Positions 26,003-34,300 of a stretch of 58,967 nucleotides of DNA are shown one piece after another. Each line of letters opens with the position of its first letter. Position 1 is the first letter of the stretch. A model generated the notes under the pieces. That model made no database searches, had not been told where the DNA came from, and saw only the letters and a list, made by a program, of their open reading frames with translations. Both the position numbers and the translations under genes were made by a program. The stretch covers positions 1-58,967 of the forward strand of contig CAZNOS010000001.1 in the NCBI GenBank assembly GCA_964574775.1, written 5' to 3'. Source of the stretch: CABMGO01 sp964574775. GTDB lineage: Archaea; Nanobdellota; Nanobdellia; Pacearchaeales; GW2011-AR1.

Positions 26003-26416
26003 ATGAAGCATGCAACTGCAATAATTTTATTTAATGATAAAAAACAGATTTTAGTTCAAGAGAGAGATGGTAATACGCTCATCCATCCAAATAAATGGAG
26101 TTTTTTTGGTGGCGGAATAGAGAAAAACGAAAGCCCTATTGAATGTGCAATAAGAGAATGCAAAGAAGAATTAAGTTATCAGTTAAAAAATCCTAAATTT
26201 ATTTTTTCTAAGATAATTAATGAACTAAACACAAAATTGTTTGTCTTTATAGAGAATTTCAACCACATACAAACATTAAAATTAAACGAAGGTAGAAGCA
26301 TGAGATGGATATCTATTGATAATGCCAGCACATTATCGTTTCAGCCCGGATTTAAAGAAATATTACCGGAAATATTTACGAAAATCGCTGAAGATTTTGA
26401 TAAGGCAGAAATATAA
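26003..26416 (+). CDS. Nudix hydrolase with an RNase Z-like C-terminal tail
   Basis: The Nudix box is complete at residues 37-57 (G-x5-E-x7-R-E-C-K-E-E-L), so the enzyme should hydrolyse a nucleoside diphosphate linked to another group; the substrate is unknown. TAIILFNDKKQILVQERD and WSFFGGGIE are the usual beta strands. The last ten residues, IAEDFDKAEI, match the RNase Z C-terminus (VAEDFDKVEI) at eight of ten positions, which is odd for a Nudix protein. It lies six bases after rnz and probably shares its mRNA. Confidence 0.9.
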   Translation: MKHATAIILFNDKKQILVQERDGNTLIHPNKWSFFGGGIEKNESPIECAIRECKEELSYQLKNPKFIFSKIINELNTKLFVFIENFNHIQTLKLNEGRSMRWISIDNASTLSFQPGFKEILPEIFTKIAEDFDKAEI

Positions 26417-26453
26417 TTCTTATAAAAATTTTAATAAAATTGAGATTTAACAC

Positions 26454-27731
26454 TTATCCATATACAAACCACAAAAAGGCACAAGCTACTAAAACAGCAA
26501 CTAAAGTAAACGCCAAACCGATTCTAACAAATTCCATAAACTTAACATTATATCCCCTCTTTCTCATTATTCCCATCGCAACAATATTTGCACTTGCACC
26601 AATCGGAGTCACGTTTCCACCGACGCTCGCACCGATTAATAATCCGAAATAAAACAAATAAGGACTTGCGCCCAAACTATCTGTGACAATCTTTACAACT
26701 GGGAGCATAGCTAATAAATATGGAACATTATCAACAAATGCACTTAATAAAACAGAAAACAAAACAACCACAATAAAAACAACAAGAACGTTTCCTCCGC
26801 CAACAGATAAAATAAAATCAGAAACATAATCTAATAATCCATTCGCAGAAATACTCTCAACTAGAATAAAAATTCCAGCCAAAAAAATAGCAGTATCCCA
26901 ATCCATTTTTCTAATGAAAGCCTTTATTTTTTCTTCACGTTCATAATGAAAGATATACCAAACAAAACCAACCATTCCCAAAACTAAACAAATTAAACCA
27001 TTCATATACTCTATATTTGATTCAAAAGAAGATGAGATTATTAACGACAAAACTAAAACAATAACGAAAATACTCGGAATTAGTGTCTTAGGATATTCTT
27101 TTTCTAATTTCGGCATTAATTTCCTTTCTTTCCTAAATACAAAATACAAAACAACTAATGAAGCAAAAAATGCCAGCTGCACGGCAAAAAAGATACTTGG
27201 CTTACCATCAACAAAAAAGAAATCATTAAAATTCATACCCGCAAACCCCGCTAAAAGCATACTTGGTGGATCCCCAATCAAAGTTGCTGCTCCTTGCAAA
27301 TTGGAGACTAACGCAATTCCAATAAACAGTGGAACTGGATTAATTTTACACTTCGTAGCTACGCTAAGCGCTATAGGGGCCATCAATAAAACAACTGCAA
27401 CATTTTCTAGAAAAATAGAAAGTATGCCCGTAACTGCACAAATAATTAACATTGCTCCCCAAACTTTTTTAGCACGAGAAGAAAATATCTCTGCCAAAAA
27501 ATCTGGCATCTTAGAATATAAAAACAATTCACTAATAAACAACATTCCAATATATAAAAACATAACATTAAGATTAATCGATGCAAGCGCCTGCTGCCCA
27601 CTTAAAACTCCAAACAATAAAATAACGACAACGGCTGCCCAAACAATAATAGATTTTTTATTATAAAATAAGATAACTAATAAATAAGTTACAACAAAAA
27701 CCAATAATGCAATCACCTGGACACTTAGCAT
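26454..27731 (-). CDS. ArsB/NhaD-type (SLC13-like) ion transporter
   Basis: A 425-residue polytopic protein with ten or more hydrophobic helices. Diagnostic stretches are NVAVVLLMAPIALSVATK, NLQGAATLIGDPPSMLLAGF, FVDNVPYLLAMLPV and IGASVGGNVTPIGASANIVA, the paired re-entrant loop motifs of the ion-transporter superfamily that includes arsenite permease, NhaD antiporters and citrate carriers. TTTATAAA ends 21 nt before the ATG. The ion (arsenite, Na+/H+ or a dicarboxylate) cannot be chosen from sequence; no ars gene is nearby. Confidence 0.88.
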   Translation of the reverse strand: MLSVQVIALLVFVVTYLLVILFYNKKSIIVWAAVVVILLFGVLSGQQALASINLNVMFLYIGMLFISELFLYSKMPDFLAEIFSSRAKKVWGAMLIICAVTGILSIFLENVAVVLLMAPIALSVATKCKINPVPLFIGIALVSNLQGAATLIGDPPSMLLAGFAGMNFNDFFFVDGKPSIFFAVQLAFFASLVVLYFVFRKERKLMPKLEKEYPKTLIPSIFVIVLVLSLIISSSFESNIEYMNGLICLVLGMVGFVWYIFHYEREEKIKAFIRKMDWDTAIFLAGIFILVESISANGLLDYVSDFILSVGGGNVLVVFIVVVLFSVLLSAFVDNVPYLLAMLPVVKIVTDSLGASPYLFYFGLLIGASVGGNVTPIGASANIVAMGIMRKRGYNVKFMEFVRIGLAFTLVAVLVACAFLWFVYG

Positions 27732-27765
27732 ATTTTAATTAACTAAAAACTATTTATAAATATAA

Positions 27766-28446
27766 CTAGAATGGAAATTCTTCTCCACTCAAAATTTCCG
27801 TAGCAACGACAACACAAGAAACTGGTATTACAGCATGTTCATTGGGCCAATAGAAATTATCCCACCAATGATCTGGAAAAGATTTCACAAGCCCTCTAAT
27901 TGCTCTATTTCTTGCCTTGCCCTCCAAAGAAGCAAGCTGTGCCAAATAATTGTATCGTGATTCTGTGTTCACTTTGGCGGCAGAAGACCAATCACATGAA
28001 GAGCCAGAGAAACTCCTTTTGGCAAGTGAGCCTATCAAACCATCTAAAAAATTTTCCTTGTTACGCACATACACCTCAATATCTTGACTCGAGTCTGCCT
28101 CGCTCAAATCGGCTCTACGCTCATATTGAGAACCCGCAATATCGTAAAGTCTTTGTCTTACATTCAAAAGAAAATTATAAACAGGATCGGATTTTACGTC
28201 TACCCTTAATGCTTCACGAGAATCATCTGCAATATTTTCCAAAACCCTAAACTCGAGAGGAAGTTCTCCATTCTTTTTGAGTTCATCATACTTATTATAA
28301 CCCGCTAGAGATTCTTCTCTTCGAACTTCTCTAAAAGTCTTTGTAGTTAAAGGCACAAGAGAATGAATATAGTTTACCTTATCTCTTTGAAACATTCTCC
28401 TAAGTGCAGCTTTTCTTTCGTCACTCATAATTCTTGGTTTATCCAT
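27766..28446 (-). CDS. Hypothetical protein, 226 aa
   Basis: The start is placed at the ATG at 28446, since TTTATATA (28468-28475, opposite strand) ends exactly 21 nt upstream; the frame is open to 28497. The product MDKPRIMSDERKAALRRMFQ onward is hydrophilic and largely helical, rich in Arg, Ser and Asp, with no membrane segment and only two Cys. No domain is recognised. A cytosolic regulator or an uncharacterised nucleic-acid-associated protein is possible, but nothing shows it. Confidence 0.6.
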   Translation of the reverse strand: MDKPRIMSDERKAALRRMFQRDKVNYIHSLVPLTTKTFREVRREESLAGYNKYDELKKNGELPLEFRVLENIADDSREALRVDVKSDPVYNFLLNVRQRLYDIAGSQYERRADLSEADSSQDIEVYVRNKENFLDGLIGSLAKRSFSGSSCDWSSAAKVNTESRYNYLAQLASLEGKARNRAIRGLVKSFPDHWWDNFYWPNEHAVIPVSCVVVATEILSGEEFPF

Positions 28447-28610
28447 AAAACAAAACTTCAACGAAGATATATAAACATTATTATGATAAAGTTCCAACTA
28501 GCCTAATTTAAACCACTATTTCTAATCGAAACCCATTAAAGTTGCAACTAGTTAAAATAACGCACAAAGAATTATTCTGTGCTGTAGCAAAAACTAAATC
28601 AGCTAAATGC

Positions 28611-28850
28611 TTACTTCAAATTTGACGGAGATATAAACACAATCGTGTCGCCCCTCAAGAAAGCCAAGCCATAACTCTTTACCATCTGGCCGTTGTCCAT
28701 CTCTTTTGCATTATCAATTACCACATTGATGTGGATATCAAATGCTAACAGAGTACCAACAAGTTGCTTGCCGCTCTTAAGCTGCACTATTATCTCCTTC
28801 CCCTTAGAACTATTTAACAAGTCCAAAGGTCTCTCGATTCCGTTAACCAT
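28611..28850 (-). CDS. Sm-like archaeal protein (SmAP/LSm)
   Basis: A 79-residue RNA-binding ring protein. Sm1 is visible as EIIVQLKSGKQLVGTLLAFD followed by IHINVVIDNA, and Sm2 as FLRGDTIVFISP; the Arg-Gly and Asp/Asn residues that bind U-rich RNA are present. Archaeal Sm proteins form heptamers and take part in RNA metabolism. TTTAAAAA ends 21 nt before the ATG. It is divergent from rps8e. Confidence 0.95.
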   Translation of the reverse strand: MVNGIERPLDLLNSSKGKEIIVQLKSGKQLVGTLLAFDIHINVVIDNAKEMDNGQMVKSYGLAFLRGDTIVFISPSNLK

Positions 28851-28956
28851 AATCTCAAGGATTATTTTACATTTTTAAACATATGTATAATCCAGAATAA
28901 AAAACAAAATCATCAATCCCCAAAACCTTTATAAAGCAATTTTTCTCAATCAATTC

Positions 28957-29313
28957 ATGGCAGGAAGAAAAATATCAGGCGGAAAATATCACAAGCAATG
29001 CAAGAAACAAAAACATGCAATGCGTGGACATGTTAGAATTGTAAAGCTTGGTGATAAAAAAACAAAAATAATGAGGGGAATGGGCGGAACATTAAAGACA
29101 GTTTCACTTTCACAAAACACAATCAATGTAATTAAGAACGGAAAATGCAAAACAGTAAAAATAAAGAACGTTCTTGAAACACCATCTAATCGTTTCTTAG
29201 CTAGACAAAACGTGTTGGTTAAAAGCGCCATCGTAGACACTGATTTGGGAAAAGTAAGAATCACAAACAGACCCTCACAAGAAGGAATAGTACAAGGCGT
29301 TTTGGTCGAATAA
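28957..29313 (+). CDS. rps8e: 30S ribosomal protein S8e
   Basis: A 118-residue archaeal S8e with the typical basic start (MAGRKISGGKYHKQCKKQKH) and the conserved ETPSNRFLARQNVLVKSAIV and ITNRPSQEGIVQGVLVE segments. TTTATAAA at 28928-28935 ends 21 nt before the ATG, giving a leaderless mRNA. The annotation is secure. Confidence 0.96.
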   Translation: MAGRKISGGKYHKQCKKQKHAMRGHVRIVKLGDKKTKIMRGMGGTLKTVSLSQNTINVIKNGKCKTVKIKNVLETPSNRFLARQNVLVKSAIVDTDLGKVRITNRPSQEGIVQGVLVE

Positions 29314-29321
29314 AAATTTTC

Positions 29322-29663
29322 TTAAAAAATTATCGCACAAATTAATCCAATTACTCCTAAAATAAATCCAATTAGTGCACCCATCGTCGGAGTTTGCCCA
29401 AATATTGTAAAAATGATTAATGGTTCTACAATTAAAAGAGTTGTTAATGAAACAACCGTAATAATCCAAAGATTCTGAAATCCTTTATATCCATAATAAT
29501 AACCCAAAAACAAAAACAAACCACTAATAGTTATTAATAAAATCATCCTCCAAAAACCAGAAGAAAACATTTGATATTTTGTCCCGAAAGTTTCAGCTAA
29601 TACTGCGAAAAGCTCTCCTAGAAAAACCAATAATACCCCTGCAATTTTAAATCCCAAATTCAT
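29322..29663 (-). CDS. Four-helix SMR/EamA-like membrane protein (B)
   Basis: This 113-residue protein is nearly all hydrophobic, with four helices (IAGVLLVFLGELFAVLAETF; MILLITISGLFLFLGYYYGY; IITVVSLTTLLIVEPLIIFT; LIGFILGVIGLICAIIF), the size and helix number of small multidrug resistance or EamA half-transporters. Helix 1 carries Glu in GELFAVLAETF, near the position of the essential SMR Glu. Its start overlaps the stop of the upstream four-helix gene by 4 bp, so the two products are likely made together and may form a heterodimer. The substrate is unknown. Confidence 0.68.
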   Translation of the reverse strand: MNLGFKIAGVLLVFLGELFAVLAETFGTKYQMFSSGFWRMILLITISGLFLFLGYYYGYKGFQNLWIITVVSLTTLLIVEPLIIFTIFGQTPTMGALIGFILGVIGLICAIIF

Positions 29664-29986
29664 TTTTCAGCCAACTCCAACATTATTATTGCTATTATTC
29701 CTAAGGTAATTCCTGCAATTTCATATATTCCTAACTTTTCCTTAAAATAAAAATAACTGAACAATAAAAGTGTAATAATATTTATTAAAATAAAAATAAC
29801 AGAAGCAACTGCTATATTTTTATATTTAAAACTAAAAGCTAGAAAATTTAATCCGATAATATAAAAAAACATTCCAATAATATATATCCAAAAAAAATTA
29901 GAAACAACCCACTTTTTCATAAACAGATCACCTATGGTTAAAACCACTCCCCCAATTGCTAAAAGTCCCAATGCCAACCAATTCAT
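29660..29986 (-). CDS. Four-helix SMR/EamA-like membrane protein (A)
   Basis: The start is taken at the ATG at 29986: TTTATATA (30008-30015, opposite strand) ends exactly 21 nt upstream, so the in-frame TTG at 30040 lies before the expected transcript start. The 108-residue product has four helices and the EamA/SMR-like final pair (LINIITLLLFSYFYFKEKLG, then AGITLGIIAIIMLELAE). It is the first of two overlapping genes, both of half-transporter size. A small-molecule or lipid-linked exporter is plausible. Confidence 0.7.
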   Translation of the reverse strand: MNWLALGLLAIGGVVLTIGDLFMKKWVVSNFFWIYIIGMFFYIIGLNFLAFSFKYKNIAVASVIFILINIITLLLFSYFYFKEKLGIYEIAGITLGIIAIIMLELAEK

Positions 29987-30093
29987 AATTTCCAAAACAA
30001 AGGATATTATATAAATCTTCTCAATTCTTCTCCTCGACAAAAACCGAAAGCTTTAAAAAGCCAAACCATTTAAAAACCTTACGATAGTCTAAG

Positions 30094-31056
30094 ATGGTTC
30101 AAGCAAAAAAATGTCCCGAATGTGGTAGTTCTCATTTAATATATGATGAAGCAAGAAGCGAAGTAATTTGCGGAGATTGTGGTCTTTTAGTAGAAGAAAA
30201 GATGGTTGATACAACTCACGAACTTCGTGCTTTTGATAAATCTGAAAAAAAATCCAGAGGTGGCGCACCAATTTCTATGCAAAAATTCGATAAGGGTTTA
30301 ACAACTAACGTTGGTGAAATCTCAGACATTTACAAATTAGATTCCGCAAACCAAACAAGAAAATACTTAAGATTAAAAAAATGGCAAGAAAGAGTTTCTA
30401 CCTCAATTGAAAGAAATTTAAGACTAGCAATGGCTGAGTTAAGAAGAGTCGCATCTTTCTTAGAATTGCCGTCGGTAGTTAAAGAAGAAGCTGCTAGAGT
30501 TTACAATTATGTTTTACAAAGAGGATTAGTAAGAGGGCGTTCAATGGAATCTGTAATTGCAGCTTGCATTTATGCAGCCTGTCGTTCTTATAATATCCCA
30601 AGAACTCTAGACGAAATTTCAATTGCATCAGAAGTAGAAAGAAAAGAAATTGGTAGAACTTACAGATTTATCATCAGAAGAATCGGAATCAAAGTAACTC
30701 CCTCTTCTCCAAAAGATTATATTTCCAGATTTGGCTCCACATTACATCTTTCTCCAAAATCACAAAACGGTGCACTAGAAATATTAAACAAAGCAGAAAT
30801 ATCCGAATTAACATCTGGGAGAGGCCCTGCGGGAATTGCTGCAGCCGCACTATATGTTTCCGCACTACTTAACGACGAGAAAAAGACGCAAAGAGAGGTT
30901 GCTGACGTTGCAGGAATAACAGAAGTTACAATCAGAAACCGATACAAGGAACTTTTAGACAGACTTGGATTGGAAGAAAAAATAAAACTTAAAGAGACCG
31001 AAAAAGAAGAAGCTAAGGAAGAAGCAAGAAAAGAGAAAAAGAAAAAACAACAATAA
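30094..31056 (+). CDS. tfb: Transcription initiation factor TFB
   Basis: It recruits RNA polymerase to TBP-bound promoters. The N-terminal zinc ribbon has Cys7, Cys10, Cys26 and Cys29 (CPECGSS...CGDCG). The B-reader region (TTHELRAFDKSEKKSRGGAP) follows, then two cyclin folds, each with the expected helices, including ESVIAACIYAACRSYNIPRT and AAALYVSALLNDEKKTQREV near the promoter-contacting helix-turn-helix. The 320 residues include a Lys/Glu-rich C-terminal tail. Two TATA-like boxes (30052-30059 and 30069-30076) precede the ATG. It should act at the uniform TATA-N21-ATG promoters of this window. Confidence 0.96.
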   Translation: MVQAKKCPECGSSHLIYDEARSEVICGDCGLLVEEKMVDTTHELRAFDKSEKKSRGGAPISMQKFDKGLTTNVGEISDIYKLDSANQTRKYLRLKKWQERVSTSIERNLRLAMAELRRVASFLELPSVVKEEAARVYNYVLQRGLVRGRSMESVIAACIYAACRSYNIPRTLDEISIASEVERKEIGRTYRFIIRRIGIKVTPSSPKDYISRFGSTLHLSPKSQNGALEILNKAEISELTSGRGPAGIAAAALYVSALLNDEKKTQREVADVAGITEVTIRNRYKELLDRLGLEEKIKLKETEKEEAKEEARKEKKKKQQ

Positions 31057-31125
31057 TTTTAAATTTTAAAAATAATAATCCTCAATCTCATTCTAAAAAT
31101 ATCTTAATTACTTTAAAAAAGCAAA

Positions 31126-31208
31126 TGGGGAGAAGAGGATTTGAACCCCTGAAGGCGTAAGCCACTAGAGCCTAAATCTAGCCCGTTAGACCACTCCGGC
31201 ATCTCCCC
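31126..31208 (-). tRNA. tRNA-Leu (TAG)
   Basis: Acceptor GGGGAGA/TCTCCCC, anticodon stem CTAGA/TCTAG with loop TTTAGGC (anticodon TAG), a long variable arm (TGGCTTACGCCT), T-arm AGGGG/CCTCT with TTCAAAT, and discriminator A. The long variable arm and anticodon identify a Leu isoacceptor. CCA is not encoded. Confidence 0.94.
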
Positions 31209-31363
31209 ACTGTTTGCTATGTCTCAATATTCCGGACATTGAAAATCTATCAATGCTTTTCCGACATCTCTACACAATAAATTCCAATAAATCATACTTA
31301 TAAAACTAACGGAGTGGATAAAAGCTTAACTAGATAAAACACTTAGAGAAAAATTAAAAATAA

Positions 31364-34300
31364 TTATTTATCTGAGACAAAAGTATATCCTTTTTCAGAT
31401 AACTTGGTAGAAGCAGAACCTACTGGAATAGTTTGAGTTGCAGTTTGTCCACTTTGTTTAATAGTTATTACGACGCCACCGCTAGCTGTAGTAGAACTAA
31501 CCACGGAATATTTAACACCATCCTTCTCTAAAATATTTCCAGAAACCAAATCTCCCAGGGTTTTATCAGTAGTAGTCGTTGCAGTTGTCACCGGTGTTTC
31601 AGTACTGGTCGACGGCATATTCACCGCCGAAAGCAAAGTTCCTTTACCATTCTTTAATCTTACAATCGTTTCATATAATTTATATCTCAAATAAACTCCC
31701 TTAGCCTGATAAACATTTGAAAACCCTCTATCCTGCAATGTTGTAATATTACTCAATATAGGAAGATGTGCACCAGCTTTAACACCATCATTTGTTAATG
31801 CATGAATATCATTATTAATTTTAACCGCTAATTCCTGACTTGCGTCCTCTGTCAATGTGCCACTAGCACCATTTAAAATTTCCAAAGAATTTTCAGCCTG
31901 ATTCATATCCTCCGAAATATTCCATATTTGAGACGTTGCAGCCGACACAGACTCTGTGTCCAACCAGCAAACCATATTTGCATCTCCACAAGTCCCAACA
32001 CTTTTCCATCTGGAAGATTTCGATGTGCCATCTCCTGGATTTACAGTCGAACAAATTCTAACAATTCCTTGTAAATCAATTCTCGGATCAACAACGTTTT
32101 CTACCGCAGCCTGTGGATTAATAGAAGTAAATCCAATAACAGAAGAACTTCCCTGTTGACATTCTTTCTCGGTAGTAATTTGAGTTTGACTCACCTGAGA
32201 TTGAACATATGAATTAGTCAAAGCATTAACTGCAAAATCAGTTGTAACCTTTCCAAAGCCACACTCTTCCTGTCCATTTATCGACACACAAAGCTCCTTA
32301 TATCCTTCTGGCGCAGTAAAATCTTTCGAAACCTGCTTCTGTTGTCCTTTAGTAACGTAACCCGTTTCTACATTAATATACGGAATTCCAGTATAATAAC
32401 TCGAATCTGGTGGATTCTTTAAGTAAATAGAATAACTAACTCCTGTATCATTTCCAGCGTAAATATGTGCGAATACTTTATATTGTGACGTTGGAGGAAC
32501 TGTTGCATCTGTATGTGGTATTTCCTGAAACTCTGCATAAAATTGATATGGGGACTCAGGCGCAAGCAAGGAATCTAATGCCTCTGCCGACGTAGGGAAT
32601 GAAGTTCCAACAAACGAATTACAAACTTCCGTTCCAAATTGTTGCGTATTGCCAAACTTAAATTGAGTAAATGAATTTGCGCCATAAGTATTTTTGAAAT
32701 AATCTAAACTTGCCTCCATATTATTCCAAGATTTTTGGAAAGTCATATATTCTCCACCACCAGCCTTTTGTGTTCCGGTCACGAGCGAAAATATATTTGG
32801 CAAGAAATTACTAATCGCCGGCTGAATTTGATTCCAAAATAAATTACATTTGTAAACCGCTGTCATATAATCACACATACCAATATACTCACCATTATCT
32901 GCATTTGCCTGTAAACAGTCTCTCTGGGCTTTTAATATCGACAAATACGCATCTAATCCCGCATGTACCCCTGTTAAACAAACTGGGATATAAACATCTC
33001 CGCCAAATAATTTGAAATTCGGTAAACACAAAACTAAACTTCCAATAACTCCCGATTGAATAACATTTGAAACGGGATATTTACCGCCCAAATCACATCT
33101 CGAAGTTGGGCACATAACTGGATCACAAACATTAAACATTAACGCGCAATCTTCTGGCGACATGAAATCCTGACACTCTTCAATCGGACCACCCTCTCCC
33201 GTCGGAGTTCCTCTTTCTGCTTCAATATCTGCTCTGCCAGAAATCTTAATTATAATTTTCCCCTTCGAAGAATATTGTCTTCCCGCCTGTCTCAAAGCCT
33301 CTTGCGCATCTAAAATTAATCTCGTTCTTTCGTTAGATGACATTTTACAGCCCGCAACACTCACCAGATTTGTCGTTTCACCTACTGAATTCACATTAAT
33401 AGTTGTACATGCATCATCTGGAGTTTGCCTACCATCCTGTCCAACATTGCATACAGAGAATGTATTAACACTTCCAGAATCAGAATATCCTTTCGATTCA
33501 GACGACAGCAATCCACCCTGCGATGCAGAAACTTTCACATACCAACCCAAATCAGCATCGAAAGGAGTTGCTGCAGCAAGTCCCTTTGCACTTCCACTAT
33601 CGTAATAATTAACAGTTGGATTCAAATTTTTATTTTTACAATTTCCAGACGAAACAAAACGCGCGTTGGATAAAGTTTTTTTAATATCGCCATCAGCTAA
33701 TTCTATCCAGGAATTCGTATTTCTTTCATAAACAGAACTAACGCTTCTTTGTCCAGAATTTTCTTCACTTAAAATCAAAAGATAATTTATTGTATTATAT
33801 CTAGTTAAATAAACAGCAGTTCCAGTCGCAACATTAGCAACAGAACCAACGCCAGAATCACCGACCTTATCTCCGCCCCAAACCAACTCTTTTGTTTCCT
33901 TGTTCTCCCATAGATTAACATTGGCACCGCCAGAAGTTGTACCAGACTGAGATTGAGCATTTGCCGCATTCACTATTGGTATCAGAGCCGCATCTCTATC
34001 AACCTTAATTTTATTTATTAATTTAGACGAAGCGCCACTAGATTTAATATTTTCATACAATAAATAAGCCCTTACTGACTCCCAACTATTCAACGAAGAA
34101 ATCGGCAACGTCGCAGTTGTCGTCGACATATTTATATCAGTTATAGTTCCACCACCCAAACTCGCAACAAATTTCGTAATATTTTTTTCCGTTCCAATCT
34201 TGTCATTCACCGCCTTTACTGCATTTGTATAGGCATCTACATCTTTGCTGATATTTGCACCCATTCTGTTATAGCAAACATCCCTAGTCTCCTTAACGCC

